From assembly GCA_019745505.1 (NCBI GenBank), contig JAIETE010000317.1:1-35505 (forward strand): a DNA stretch of 35,505 nucleotides, read 5' to 3'. The stretch's first letter is position 1. Each line of letters opens with the position of its first letter. This DNA is from Candidatus Obscuribacterales bacterium (GTDB lineage: Bacteria > Cyanobacteriota > Vampirovibrionia > Obscuribacterales > Obscuribacteraceae). The notes under the pieces were generated by a model. It was not told where the DNA came from. It worked only from the letters and a program-made list of their open reading frames with translations, and ran no database searches. This document shows, one piece after another, positions 16,073 through 24,847 of this stretch. The translations under genes and the position numbers were made by a program.

Positions 16073-17863
16073 ATGCAAAAAATCACAATTGCAATTCTTG
16101 CCTTCCTTACCAGCACTGCAGCGGCTCAAGCTAAAGACATGGCGGGTGTTATCGATATGTCAGGAAAAGTCATTATTCCGCTGCAGTACAAGGATATTAA
16201 CTCCGTAGGTGACTGGCTATTCATTTGCGAAGGCTACAAAGCTCCTCCAGGAGCCGTTTTACCACCACCTGCGGCAGCTCCATTCAGCGATATTCCGAAA
16301 CAAGAAAAACTCGCCTTCGCCAATTTCCGAGGCGGTGTGTACAAGCCTTCTTGTGGGACAGCGTTGTTTGATAAAAACGGAAAGACAATTTCCACAAAAG
16401 TCCCTGCAGGATTAGTAATCTGCGATGTTCATCTGCCAAACAATTATGAACACAAGGACTCGAACCTCACACTCCCGCCAAACGCGCTCATTACAGTGGC
16501 AGGAAAGAATGGTTACGGCGTTATTGATGGTCGAGGATTCATCATTGTCGAACCAAAATATCGAAACATACACATTATTGGTGATTGCCAGATTCGCAAA
16601 CAGTCTTTTGGGGATGATTCAAATTCTGGAAACGGCGATTTGCAAGACCTGGATCTCGATTTCCAACGCAGTTTGTCGAAAGACACCCCCGAAGGAAAAG
16701 CGGCTTGCACCGAGCACGAAGGCCTGGTTCGATACTCAGAAAAAGGACTCTTCGGCTTCAAAGATACAAAAGGCAAAATCAAGATTCCCGCAAAATATTT
16801 TGCCGCTCGAGAGTTTGCTTGCGGCTTTGCGCCGGTCAGGCTGAATTCGTTTGACGAAATAGGTCGCTATGTTTACATCGACCACAATGGAAAAAAAACA
16901 AGCGAGGAATACTACCGCGCCGCTCCCTTTGTAGGCAAAACCGCGATTATTGCAGCGTTTGCAACGAATTGCCTGACGTACGGACTGATAGACAATAAAT
17001 TCACTTACCTACAAGAACCATACTGCCATAAACTGATACGAATGAAAGACGGAATGGTCGTTCCCATTCGCGGAATGGTTCACAAAGTCTTAGACAAGGA
17101 TGGAAAACCCATTTTTGACCTTCCATTCAGTCGCATTCTTGTGAACGATGGTACCGATGGGTTGGTTTTTCGTGCTAAAGAAAAAGGAAATGAAATTCTG
17201 GAAATCTACGATCCGACAGGAAAAATCGTCAAATCAGAAACGAAGGAAGCACGCAAATTCAATAAAAGCGAAATCTACCACAGCGGCTTCGTTTTAACGA
17301 ATGGAAATGTACCTCTCAACGTTGTCCAATCATTTGACGGCAAGACTATTATGGGTCCAACTGACGATGACCTCTACGTAGTAGGTAATGACCGCGTCAT
17401 AAAGAAAGTCCACACCAAAACCTTCTCTAAAGATGATTGGGAAGGGCCTGATAGCGACCGCGAAAGGGCATTTGAAAACTTCATAAAGAACGTCAAACCA
17501 GTGGGCTCTCCCAGATCGCTTGTCGAAAAATTTCTTGGCAAAGGGAAGGACGAAGGCGATAGCGTATTTTCATATGACCTGTCTTTCGATGGCAATGGCT
17601 CCACGCTGGGCGTCGTGAAGTATAAGGACGAAAAAGTAGAGTTCATAGATACACGGCAAGTAATGAAAACCAAAGACGGCTTTGTCATGCCTGATCCGCA
17701 CCAGATTCGGGTTCCGGCCATCACGAGTTACCCGCTCCACCTCGATCCGACTTCGCCGCAAGCAAGAGCTCTAATGCTCAGGAAAACCGCGAAGCCAAAC
17801 GCCGGCAAAGAGAAAAAGACAGACAAGAAGGAAACCCACAGAGATTTGTATCTCCGCTTTTAA
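16073..17863 (+). CDS. Exported WG-repeat protein
   Basis: 596 aa. The ATG at 16073 has no clear ribosome site, but the first 20 residues are a classic signal peptide ending A-Q-A-K. The protein contains WG/KWG-type repeats: G-V-I-D-M-S-G-K-V-I-I-P-L-Q-Y (residues 25-40), G-Y-G-V-I-D-G-R-G-F-I-I-V-E-P-K-Y near 145-160, and L-F-G-F-K-D-T-K-G-K-I-K-I-P-A-K-Y near 224-240. The signature is a V-I/F-D-x-x-G-K-x-x-I-P-x-x-Y unit. The C-terminal half is charged, with a Lys-rich tail. Codons and composition are AT-richer than in the fusion gene before it. WG repeats are thought to form beta-rich binding surfaces; no enzymatic role is known. It stands alone between terminators. Confidence 0.8.
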   Translation: MQKITIAILAFLTSTAAAQAKDMAGVIDMSGKVIIPLQYKDINSVGDWLFICEGYKAPPGAVLPPPAAAPFSDIPKQEKLAFANFRGGVYKPSCGTALFDKNGKTISTKVPAGLVICDVHLPNNYEHKDSNLTLPPNALITVAGKNGYGVIDGRGFIIVEPKYRNIHIIGDCQIRKQSFGDDSNSGNGDLQDLDLDFQRSLSKDTPEGKAACTEHEGLVRYSEKGLFGFKDTKGKIKIPAKYFAAREFACGFAPVRLNSFDEIGRYVYIDHNGKKTSEEYYRAAPFVGKTAIIAAFATNCLTYGLIDNKFTYLQEPYCHKLIRMKDGMVVPIRGMVHKVLDKDGKPIFDLPFSRILVNDGTDGLVFRAKEKGNEILEIYDPTGKIVKSETKEARKFNKSEIYHSGFVLTNGNVPLNVVQSFDGKTIMGPTDDDLYVVGNDRVIKKVHTKTFSKDDWEGPDSDRERAFENFIKNVKPVGSPRSLVEKFLGKGKDEGDSVFSYDLSFDGNGSTLGVVKYKDEKVEFIDTRQVMKTKDGFVMPDPHQIRVPAITSYPLHLDPTSPQARALMLRKTAKPNAGKEKKTDKKETHRDLYLRF

Positions 17864-17915
17864 ATACTGGCGGCGCCCCTACTACAGAGCATCGTCAAGA
17901 AAACCCAAAAGAGAC

Positions 17916-17952
17916 ATGACGAAAGAAGGCGTAGCGCGCCCTCTTTCGTCAT
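17916..17952. terminator. Bidirectional hairpin between convergent genes
   Basis: ATGACGAAAG (17916-17925) pairs with CTTTCGTCAT (17943-17952), with further GC pairing inside. It sits between the stop of the WG-repeat gene (17863) and the stop of the minus-strand gene (17975). No long T-run on either side, so efficiency is uncertain. Confidence 0.6.
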
Positions 17953-17974
17953 CATCTCTCAGCGCTGATCTAGA

Positions 17975-18688
17975 CTAAGCCGGATAATCCAGTCGACGAA
18001 GCAGTGCAGCATAATCGCCAGCGTTGCAACCGCCCTCACGGCATCCGACAGACGGCTCGCCCTTACTCTTCAATCGGTCTCCGGTCTTGCCTGGAGTGAG
18101 GCAACCTTCAATCTTTGGATTCAGCTTGCTGTCAGCAAACTCTTTCTTGTATAGATAGAAATTCGCCTGATAGCCGCATGCGGCCGAATAACGAATCAGA
18201 GTAGTCCAGTAAACCGGAAACTCCGGAACTATCAAATTGTCCAGAATCCTTTCCCGCTCCAGTTTCATATCTGAACTGTCGCTGCGAGGCGCCCGATAAA
18301 CAGCAAGATCCGCTAGAAACACAACGAACTCGGCCTGTTCGAAATGCGCCCCAAAGTTGAAGTCAGGCATACGCGGTCTCAACGACTCCGAGAACGGATA
18401 ATTCCTGAAGGTCAGTTGCAGGTTGAGCTTTTCAGCTATTCGAAGGACGTTCTTTAAGCATGGCAGCTTATTTTCTATGAAAATCATCCGATAGTTATCG
18501 ACGCCAATGTGCTTAGGTCCGACAACGCTTAAATTCCTGTCGCCACACCACTGTCTCGTCGCTTTGCGCAATACGTAGCATAGATGTTGGTTAAGAAACT
18601 CGAATTCCGCATCGACAATTCCGGACAATGCCTTCTTGGTTTTCGGGCAAACAATAGTCTTTGCCAAACGTCTTGTATAAGTGTTCAT
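17975..18688 (-). CDS. Unassigned 237-aa protein, last gene of a probable three-gene unit
   Basis: I do not recognise it. The ATG at 18688 is preceded by GAGGAG. There is no signal peptide or membrane helix. It has nine Cys residues, including an I-V-C-P-K-T-K-K segment near the N-terminus and G-C-R-E-G-G-C near the C-terminus. The middle is an alternating Tyr/Phe-rich region (N-Y-R-M-I-F, L-Q-L-T-F-R-N-Y-P-F). The scattered Cys could bind metal or form disulfides. It lies downstream of a small acidic protein and a WD40-like protein, and is separated from them by a 15-bp perfect hairpin that ends close to its ribosome site. Function unknown. Confidence 0.65.
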   Translation of the reverse strand: MNTYTRRLAKTIVCPKTKKALSGIVDAEFEFLNQHLCYVLRKATRQWCGDRNLSVVGPKHIGVDNYRMIFIENKLPCLKNVLRIAEKLNLQLTFRNYPFSESLRPRMPDFNFGAHFEQAEFVVFLADLAVYRAPRSDSSDMKLERERILDNLIVPEFPVYWTTLIRYSAACGYQANFYLYKKEFADSKLNPKIEGCLTPGKTGDRLKSKGEPSVGCREGGCNAGDYAALLRRLDYPA

Positions 18689-18704
18689 ACTTCTCCTCGA
18701 TAAA

Positions 18705-18739
18705 GAGCAAGAGAGCCGGTTTTCCCGGCTCTCTTGCTC
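18705..18739 (-). terminator. Perfect 15-bp hairpin in front of the ribosome site
   Basis: GAGCAAGAGAGCCGG (18705-18719) pairs perfectly with CCGGCTCTCTTGCTC (18725-18739) across a 5-base loop. On the minus strand it is followed by TTTATC and then GAGGAG of the gene at 18688. It can act as a partial terminator of the upstream genes, an attenuator, or a stabiliser of the downstream mRNA. Confidence 0.7.
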
Positions 18740-18819
18740 TTGTTCTCTTACATTGTTGACACCACTAGTGGCGTCATTCTCAGTTAAGTTGTGGGCACCA
18801 TTTATGTCACTGCGCGAAA

Positions 18820-19062
18820 TTATTCGCGTTCCATCATAAGATGAACGAAGAAATCACAGGACGTGTCAATCAACTCTTCTCGGGTAGGGATAGAGAATCC
18901 ATACTCTTTGTGAGCGGCGATTTCAGCATTCCAGTGATCGAATAGGAATGAACCATTGCCATCATATTCAGATTCAGTTTCTTCATTCGCCAGCTCCAAC
19001 TCGCGCACCAGATCGACATCAGTTCCGTCTGCTCCGAGAAGCGAAATTATCTTGTTGCTCAT
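18820..19062 (-). CDS. Small acidic protein, 80 aa
   Basis: The ATG at 19062 follows AGGAG at good spacing, which supports a real gene despite its size. The protein is very acidic, with E-L-E-L-A-N-E-E-T-E-S-E-Y-D in the N-terminal half and a C-terminal helix. It is probably cytoplasmic; no signal peptide. It starts 32 bases after the WD40-like gene's stop. It may be a partner of that protein, or a small regulator. No family recognised. Confidence 0.65.
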   Translation of the reverse strand: MSNKIISLLGADGTDVDLVRELELANEETESEYDGNGSFLFDHWNAEIAAHKEYGFSIPTREELIDTSCDFFVHLMMERE

Positions 19063-19094
19063 CAGTTAATTCTCCTAAATTCTCAGTTTTTCTC

Positions 19095-20045
19095 TCAACC
19101 CCAGTACAAAACGGGGACGCCATCCACATATGAATAAGCAACGGGTCGATGCCCGGTCTCTTCACTGCGAATGACGTAGTCGGGCATGACAATGTCGGCA
19201 GTTGAATGCACTCCGGACAGCTCCAGTTCCTTTCTGCGCAAGTTCGTGTAAAGATCCTGATCTCGTAAAGGCCAGAAGTGCGCGCTCCGGTCTCCCAGGG
19301 CAATGAGACGTTTCGTATAGGGACAAAACATCAGGAGATGGAACTTCTCCTGATCGACACGCCGCGATGCATAAAGACCGTGTGCTTCCTTGCGAAACAC
19401 GATCGCGCCGTCCGCTCCGCAAAAGGCCTCCATTTCGCAATCAGGATGAATCGCGTATGAATGACACTTCCAATCATCCGGCTGTCTCAATTTACAGACC
19501 TGACCGACTTCGAGCTGCTCCTTAAAAGGATTGAAGCGAAAAGGTATTCGACGAATTCTGCCTTCACTGAGAACAACCAGACAACGATCACCGAAGTAAA
19601 CTTTGTCTACCGTCCGATCAGAAACGCGAACATCCAGCACCTGTTTGGGCGGAGATGACACGGTTTGCCAGACGCGCACACGCCCATGCTCGTTGCCACT
19701 AGCAAGCAAATTTCCCTCTCGGTTGTAGCTTATCGAACTAGGTTCTTTGAACTCGAGCAAAAGAGGAGCGAATCCGCTTCGCATCGAGAAATAGTGGACG
19801 TAGTTGCCGTGGTGAGCTAGCGCCGCAAATTCACCGACACAGGGATGCATAGCAAATTCTCTTATATCTGCTCTGATTGCCCAGGTATCTTTCTCCGGCG
19901 TCTCACTATTGCAAATGGCGAAGCTGCCGTCCCTGCGCAAGAGCCCAAACGCCTTACCGTCTTCTGCAAACTCAACTCTTTCGACCGTGCCGGGCTCACC
20001 TAGGGGGACATTTACCAGCTCTATGTTTTCCTTAGCATCTGTCAT
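19095..20045 (-). CDS. WD40-like beta-propeller protein
   Basis: 316 aa. The ATG at 20045 is preferred to the upstream ATG at 20060 because GAGGA lies about 8 bases before it. There is no signal peptide. The sequence shows degenerate WD40-type blades: V-E-F-A-E-D-G-K-A-F, a segment near 110-135 reading S-Y-N-R-E-G-N-L-L-A-S-G-N-E-H-G-R-V-R-V-W, and later C-P-Y-T-K-R-L-I-A-L-G-D and A-I-H-P-D-C-E-M-E-A-F. The clearest blade has the family's G-x-V-R-V-W end. The fold is a likely propeller of about five to seven blades. It is first of a probable operon with the small acidic protein and the 237-aa protein. Role unknown; propellers usually hold partners together. Confidence 0.75.
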   Translation of the reverse strand: MTDAKENIELVNVPLGEPGTVERVEFAEDGKAFGLLRRDGSFAICNSETPEKDTWAIRADIREFAMHPCVGEFAALAHHGNYVHYFSMRSGFAPLLLEFKEPSSISYNREGNLLASGNEHGRVRVWQTVSSPPKQVLDVRVSDRTVDKVYFGDRCLVVLSEGRIRRIPFRFNPFKEQLEVGQVCKLRQPDDWKCHSYAIHPDCEMEAFCGADGAIVFRKEAHGLYASRRVDQEKFHLLMFCPYTKRLIALGDRSAHFWPLRDQDLYTNLRRKELELSGVHSTADIVMPDYVIRSEETGHRPVAYSYVDGVPVLYWG

Positions 20046-20798
20046 TCGAAAAATCCTCATATGATTGTGTTAGTCAACCGCTCGCGCAGATACGCAAGTG
20101 GGCATGTCATCGCCGGCAGTGGCACCAAGAAAAGCAAGCAAAACCCCCGAAACAAAGAAAATGAATGAGCAGCTTCACGCAACTCACTCTTTGTGAGATA
20201 CGGGAAATTGACTGTTCGATGCATCTTCTATGGCTTCAGGGGTTTTGCGTGCAGCTCCTGGGCATAACTGTTCGACGAATGTACTTCGACCATAACTTTC
20301 GCCGGTGCGCCGATGCGAATCATTTTTTAAATCGGCAATAAATCCGCCATCTCCACTCAATGCCAGTACCACTGCGCGTTTGCGCCGCTTTCCGCAATCG
20401 ATTCTGAAATTCTACTGACACTGCATTATGGTCAATATGCGAAATTGAACTACTGTGTACAACTTTGCAGTGTTCACACAAGCCCTCGTAGAAACACGCT
20501 CAACGGCAAAATGAGAGACCCTGCCAGTTAGCGCAAGCCCTCGCTCATCACGCGAATCGGTCGGCGTAATTTCCGCAAAAAACAAGAATATGTCGACATT
20601 CTGCCGACTCGGCCAGCCGGTAACACCTGGCAGAACGAACCCTCCGTGATTCACGCACAACTGTTCAATTCCACATTACCTTCTTTTCTCAAATCAAATA
20701 ATCTCTTCCCAAAACCGGTCTTCCCCAATTCCCTTACGCTCAGGCGCTTCGAACATACCGAGAAAGCGGAGCCGCACAAAATAAAACAGGAGAGCTAT
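20046..20798. other. Intergenic region, about 750 bases
   Basis: No gene is supported. A minus-strand frame (20184-20372, extendable upstream to about 20419) reads coding-like in part (V-L-A-L-S-G-D-G-G-F-I-A-D) but has only a GTG start and no ribosome site. Another minus frame (20412-20660) looks non-coding. Promoters for the divergent genes should lie here, but no consensus pair is clear. Confidence 0.45.
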
Positions 20799-21359
20799 AT
20801 GCGCGTAGTCTCGACAGAGTCGGAAATAATACAAGCCAGAATGCGCCTGCTTCCTCAGCGATACAAACAATTTCGCAATTCAATTTGGCAAAATTACACT
20901 GAAGTAGGAACACGGGCATTACAGTGTGGTGACACCAACCTGGCGGGGATAATGTTCTCGGAGGCACTGGCAGAAGCCCGCAAAGAAGACTCTCTCGACT
21001 ACCGTCTCGCTGTCAGTTATGCGCATGTCGGACATATTCAGTTTTCCAGGGGCGACTTTCCACAAGCAGCCAATAACTATCTGCGGGCGCTGGCAATCAC
21101 TAGGAACGTAAAGGACACACCGAAAGAATTCGAAATCATGCTTTTAGAAACTCTGGCAGACATTCGCATGGAGCAAGATCAATTGCGGCTGGCAAAGCGA
21201 CATTTGACGAGGGCTTTGAACCTGCGAGAAAGCTTTACTCCCGAACAGAAAACTGCTCAAGCAAAAATACTTTTGAAGCTGGCGACAATCTTTTCCGAAT
21301 TCAAGGATACAGACCAGGCCCTGGCTCTATATGAAAGAAGCAAATCACTGCGCTCATGA
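20799..21359 (+). CDS. TPR-repeat protein, 186 aa
   Basis: The ATG at 20799 is preceded by AGGAG (20788-20792); the frame is open upstream to 20646 but without a better site. There is no signal peptide. From about residue 45 the sequence is a run of TPR-like helix pairs: A-L-x-x-G-D-x-x-x-A-x-x-M-F-x-E-A-L-A-E-A, A-V-S-Y-A-H-V-G-H-I-Q-F-x-x-G-D-F-x-x-A, and a third pair ending near the C-terminus with D-T-D-Q-A-L-A-L-Y-E-R. About three full repeats. The stop codon overlaps the convergent epimerase gene by 6 bases. TPR domains mediate protein binding; the partner is unknown. The N-terminal 40 residues are basic and unassigned. Confidence 0.8.
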   Translation: MRVVSTESEIIQARMRLLPQRYKQFRNSIWQNYTEVGTRALQCGDTNLAGIMFSEALAEARKEDSLDYRLAVSYAHVGHIQFSRGDFPQAANNYLRALAITRNVKDTPKEFEIMLLETLADIRMEQDQLRLAKRHLTRALNLRESFTPEQKTAQAKILLKLATIFSEFKDTDQALALYERSKSLRS

Positions 21360-22229
21360 AAAAGTGGGAGCTGGCGGTCCTTCCGCGCCATATTGCGAAA
21401 GTTCCTCTAGCAAGTTTCTCAAACTAAAGCGCGGTTCGTAACTCAAAAGGCGTCGCGTTTCACTGATATCCAGTCGCTTTGGCTTTCGACCAGGATCAAA
21501 ACCATATTTTTTTGCAATGTCAAAATAACCTGCATAGTATTTTTCAAAAGTAGTGCCCGCACCGGCGGCATCCCAGTCTTTCAAATCCTCATCGGTATAT
21601 TCATAAGCGCCGTCTACGGTAAGAAATGGCGGTTCTGCCGGTTTTGTCTCCCCTTCTAAATACTCGACGGACCTGATTACAGCCTGTGCAACGTCATCTA
21701 TGTGAACCGCGCCACCCCAGAACCAGCGCGCCCATTCGATGTATGATGCATAAATTGTTCTATTCCAGTGAGGAATAAACGCCCTCGGTCGCAGAGTTAC
21801 AATGCTCATGCCATGCCGAGCCACGTAAGCGCGAACCATTTCCTCGCATAGGACCTTGGTATGTCCATATACACCAAAGCGTTCGTCGATGCTTGTGCTC
21901 GAAATGAAGACCAATTTGCCGATACCGGCATCGGCAGCGGCTTGGAAGACATTGAACGTGCCTGTGACATTGAGATCCCAAAACTCATAGGCATCTTTCT
22001 CTTTTCGAAACTCGTGGACGCCGTGCCACGCGGCAATATGTATGACCATATCGGCGCCCGGCAGTGCGCCTGCAAGAGCCTCTCTGTCCGTAATCGAGGC
22101 GTTGACGAATTCAGCCCGATTGACAGGCATGCGCACGTCCAGAACAACCGGTGTATCGCCACGCTGCAATAAAAGAGGACAGAGAATCTGCCCCAGGTCG
22201 CCCGACCCACCAGTTAGAACTATCCTCAT
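21354..22229 (-). CDS. NAD(P)-dependent epimerase/dehydratase (extended SDR)
   Basis: 291 aa. The ATG at 22229 follows CAGGAG. Rossmann motif at the start: T-G-G-S-G-D-L-G (residues 6-13). The acidic D31 after the second strand suggests NAD preference. D-V-R-M precedes N-A-S-I-T-D-R (sensor of base), H-I-A-A-W-H-G follows near residue 70, and S-S-T-S then Y-G-H-T-K (Y-x3-K) supplies the catalytic Tyr and Lys. The C-terminal part binds the sugar or other substrate and contains R-R-L-L-S-Y-E-P near 268, a common ending in UDP-sugar epimerases and dehydratases. The substrate is not certain; nucleotide-sugar epimerase is the default. It stands alone, convergent with the TPR gene. Confidence 0.88.
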   Translation of the reverse strand: MRIVLTGGSGDLGQILCPLLLQRGDTPVVLDVRMPVNRAEFVNASITDREALAGALPGADMVIHIAAWHGVHEFRKEKDAYEFWDLNVTGTFNVFQAAADAGIGKLVFISSTSIDERFGVYGHTKVLCEEMVRAYVARHGMSIVTLRPRAFIPHWNRTIYASYIEWARWFWGGAVHIDDVAQAVIRSVEYLEGETKPAEPPFLTVDGAYEYTDEDLKDWDAAGAGTTFEKYYAGYFDIAKKYGFDPGRKPKRLDISETRRLLSYEPRFSLRNLLEELSQYGAEGPPAPTFS

Positions 22230-22479
22230 CCGTACTCCTGCCCCGAGCCGTCGCTCCTGCCTTCAAGCAAATCGAACGACTTAGTATTCGCGCCCAAGCA
22301 TAGCGCAACCTTAGATTATCGACCAGATTTCCGGCGCCCGCAGGGTTTCCGCCTGCGCACGGCACGTTTAATCCTCTGACCCAAAAACGCCATTTTGCTG
22401 ACCCGGAATGCTCCCAAGCCGTCCGTATTGTGAGTGCATCGGCGGCACAGCAACCGGCTTCTACCAGGAGATTTTGAAT

Positions 22480-23190
22480 ATGTCTTTCGAACTCACTCCG
22501 CATGATGCAGAAAAACGCCTCTTCAACAACGTTGGTCACAAACCCTTTTTTACCAACCCTGAAGAAGACATGTCTTACGCTCTGATGGCAAACGTCAATA
22601 GTGCTTCAGCAGATGCCAGACTTTTCGACTCAATTCGCGAAGACCTAATCGGCATCAATGCAAAAAGGAATTTGACTGACTCGCATGTACAAGGCAAAGA
22701 CAACAAAGTTGCCGATATATACTACGACTTTGAGAAAACCAGTTCAGGTGAAGAGCTTCAACACATAATGATTGTAGATGGCGATAGAGTGGCTATTTAC
22801 CCGCCCCTGACAGGAAAGGAAAAAGATCTGCCAAAGGAAATCAAACAAGTTTTGATCAAGGCAGAGATGGACAAACTTCGCGACAAGTTGACCGAGAAAA
22901 TACCCTATTTTGAACACGCGATGTTCGCAAACACCGCATGGAATCGAAACAAACTCATTGATGAGTGTCTCAAAGAAATTCACCCAACTGCCAAACAAGG
23001 ATTCCTTTTAGCCCTCAAAGAATTCACTGATCGCGAACGGGCGAAACCCACATCAGGTCACGCACCTGTCGATGTAAAAGTCCAACTTAAAAGAGAGAAC
23101 AACTGCCTCGAACTTGACACCGTTGACATAATCGATCGCAACCAAAAGGACGCGAACGGAAACTTCAAATCAGATAGGTTCTACCACTAA
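22480..23190 (+). CDS. Unassigned 236-aa protein
   Basis: The ATG at 22480 follows AGGAG (22466-22470). The frame is open from 22408, but this start has the only good ribosome site. There is no signal peptide or membrane helix. It is rich in Lys, Asp and Asn, with AT-rich codons. A beta pair near 85-115 reads D-I-Y-Y-D-F-E-K and I-M-I-V-D-G-D-R-V-A-I-Y-P-P. The next 60 residues form charged helices, and there is a final strand pair with D-V-K-V-Q-L-K-R and L-E-L-D-T-V-D. No known family recognised. It is monocistronic, with a strong terminator 26 bases after its stop. Confidence 0.65.
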   Translation: MSFELTPHDAEKRLFNNVGHKPFFTNPEEDMSYALMANVNSASADARLFDSIREDLIGINAKRNLTDSHVQGKDNKVADIYYDFEKTSSGEELQHIMIVDGDRVAIYPPLTGKEKDLPKEIKQVLIKAEMDKLRDKLTEKIPYFEHAMFANTAWNRNKLIDECLKEIHPTAKQGFLLALKEFTDRERAKPTSGHAPVDVKVQLKRENNCLELDTVDIIDRNQKDANGNFKSDRFYH

Positions 23191-23216
23191 GTTTTAACCG
23201 GAAGCCTGGTGTACAG

Positions 23217-23247
23217 AAAAGAGCGTCCTGAGCAGGGGCGCTCTTTT
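23217..23247 (+). terminator. Intrinsic terminator after the 236-aa gene
   Basis: AAAAGAGCG (23217-23225) pairs with CGCTCTTTT (23239-23247), with CCT/AGG inside. The T-rich arm itself gives the T-run. It lies 27 bases past the stop at 23190. Confidence 0.9.
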
Positions 23248-23349
23248 CACAGGAGGATAGAGCCGCTCCTTCGCTTACAGCCATTAAACGCTAATGTAAT
23301 TTACGTTTGCAAGATTGAATAGGGCACCCTGCGTGTTTGCGAGAGAATC

Positions 23350-24810
23350 ATGCAAAATGTAAAAGCATTCGACCCGGTCATTTGCAACCAACTTTCAACC
23401 GCGGTCGGCGCGCAGGCGGAGCTCCCCTGGGTCAATCTGCCAGAGCCCATGTACAAACGCATCTATCGCCACCTGCGCACCGAAATAGAGCGCGGCAGAT
23501 TTCAGCATGGAGACAGACTACCGTCAGTAAGAACTATAGTCGCAGACTTTCAAGTGTCGCATCCTACGGTTTTGCGGGCCTTGGAAGAACTCTCCTCACT
23601 CGGTTATGTAAAACTGGTGCAAGGCTCCGGGTCTTACGTCTCATACCAGAGCTCATTCGAGCAACCGAAGACGCCGGAGCTCGAGGCGTTTAAGCCGCAT
23701 GCGACAAACTTTGCTCCCCCGAGCAGGCGTCCATACAAACACTCAGTCAAAAACCTGCAAGAGTCACATAACAAGACAAGCATGTTACCTTTAGGACGCT
23801 GGCAGCGCTGTGTCAGAACCACACTCTTAGAAAACTTGCCGATGTCGGTCTCTCGATCCGGCTTACCTTCGCTGCGCTCGGCAATAGCAAGCTATATAAG
23901 GCGCTCTCGGGGCATTTGCGCCGATCCTGATCAGATATTCGTCACAGCCGGGCTCTCATCGTCTATAGGCTTTCTCAGCGCCCTGTGCGAACTTCGCGAA
24001 AAAACGGTAGCAGTCGAAGAACCAGGCTCGCCAAAAATCAGACGACTGCTTGCCTCTAACGGTGCTATCTTGCAGCCGATCGAACTAGATGCTCAGGGAA
24101 TGCAAATCGATGCATTGAAAGAGTTGGAAGGCAAAGTCAAATTTTTGCATGTCACCCCCAACCATAACCCGACAGGGATGACAATGAGCGAAAGACGCCG
24201 GCAAAGCCTTATCAATTGGGCATCCAATGTGAAAGCGCTGATACTGGAAGATGATTTCGGCGCTGAATTCGCGCTTTCGATGAATGGAGAAACGCCTCTT
24301 TTCACCCTTGGGCAGAACGTTATCTATCTGGGTGGATTCTGGGGCTCGCTGCACACGCTGGCAAATACCTCCTTTCTGATACTGCCGCCTGGCCTTGCAG
24401 AACAAGCGGCGGGCAGCAATCATCTGAAGGATGCCGAGCAAAACTTCCTGGAACAGCATTCACTGCAGCTGATGCTGGATGATGGACATTTGGAATTGCA
24501 TTTGAAACGACAGAGAAAATTATCCAGGGAAAAACGAGCTGCTGCTATCGCCGCCCTGAAACAGGCGCTTGGAGCACGTATAGACATCATCGGCACGGGA
24601 ATCAACAACAAGCAATTGGTCAAATTTCATGAAGACATCGAAGAGCGAAACATAGTCACGGCAGCGCTGCGCTCCGGATTGCCATTGACGAATACGGCTG
24701 ACTTCTATTGCCAGAACCGACCGGCTAACGAATTCTTGCTCTCCTTCAATTCACTCGACAAAGCAAAGATATTCGCAACAGCTCTACATTTCGCCGGTTT
24801 ACTCAAGTAA
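23350..24810 (+). CDS. MocR/GabR-type regulator with a lysine-less aminotransferase domain
   Basis: 486 aa. The ATG at 23350 follows only a weak GAGAG. Residues about 32-100 are a GntR winged helix: M-Y-K-R-I-Y-R-H-L, G-D-R-L-P-S-V-R, V-S-H-P-T-V-L-R-A, G-Y-V-K-L-V-Q-G-S-G-S-Y-V. From about 140 on it is a fold-type-I aminotransferase domain as in MocR proteins: T-P-N-H-N-P-T-G and L-E-D-D-F (300-303). The PLP lysine is missing: GabR's G-T-F-S-K-S-L-L-P-S-L-R aligns without gaps with G-G-F-W-G332-S-L-H-T-L-A-N339, so Lys is Gly and the PLP-phosphate Arg is Asn. The usual Tyr of E-D-D-Y is Phe. It can hardly form the normal aldimine; the domain may bind another ligand. Next gene (minus) is rnpB. 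Confidence 0.88.
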   Translation: MQNVKAFDPVICNQLSTAVGAQAELPWVNLPEPMYKRIYRHLRTEIERGRFQHGDRLPSVRTIVADFQVSHPTVLRALEELSSLGYVKLVQGSGSYVSYQSSFEQPKTPELEAFKPHATNFAPPSRRPYKHSVKNLQESHNKTSMLPLGRWQRCVRTTLLENLPMSVSRSGLPSLRSAIASYIRRSRGICADPDQIFVTAGLSSSIGFLSALCELREKTVAVEEPGSPKIRRLLASNGAILQPIELDAQGMQIDALKELEGKVKFLHVTPNHNPTGMTMSERRRQSLINWASNVKALILEDDFGAEFALSMNGETPLFTLGQNVIYLGGFWGSLHTLANTSFLILPPGLAEQAAGSNHLKDAEQNFLEQHSLQLMLDDGHLELHLKRQRKLSREKRAAAIAALKQALGARIDIIGTGINNKQLVKFHEDIEERNIVTAALRSGLPLTNTADFYCQNRPANEFLLSFNSLDKAKIFATALHFAGLLK

Positions 24811-24847
24811 GTTGCTTGCTACCTGAAATAGTAAAACATCAAGAATG

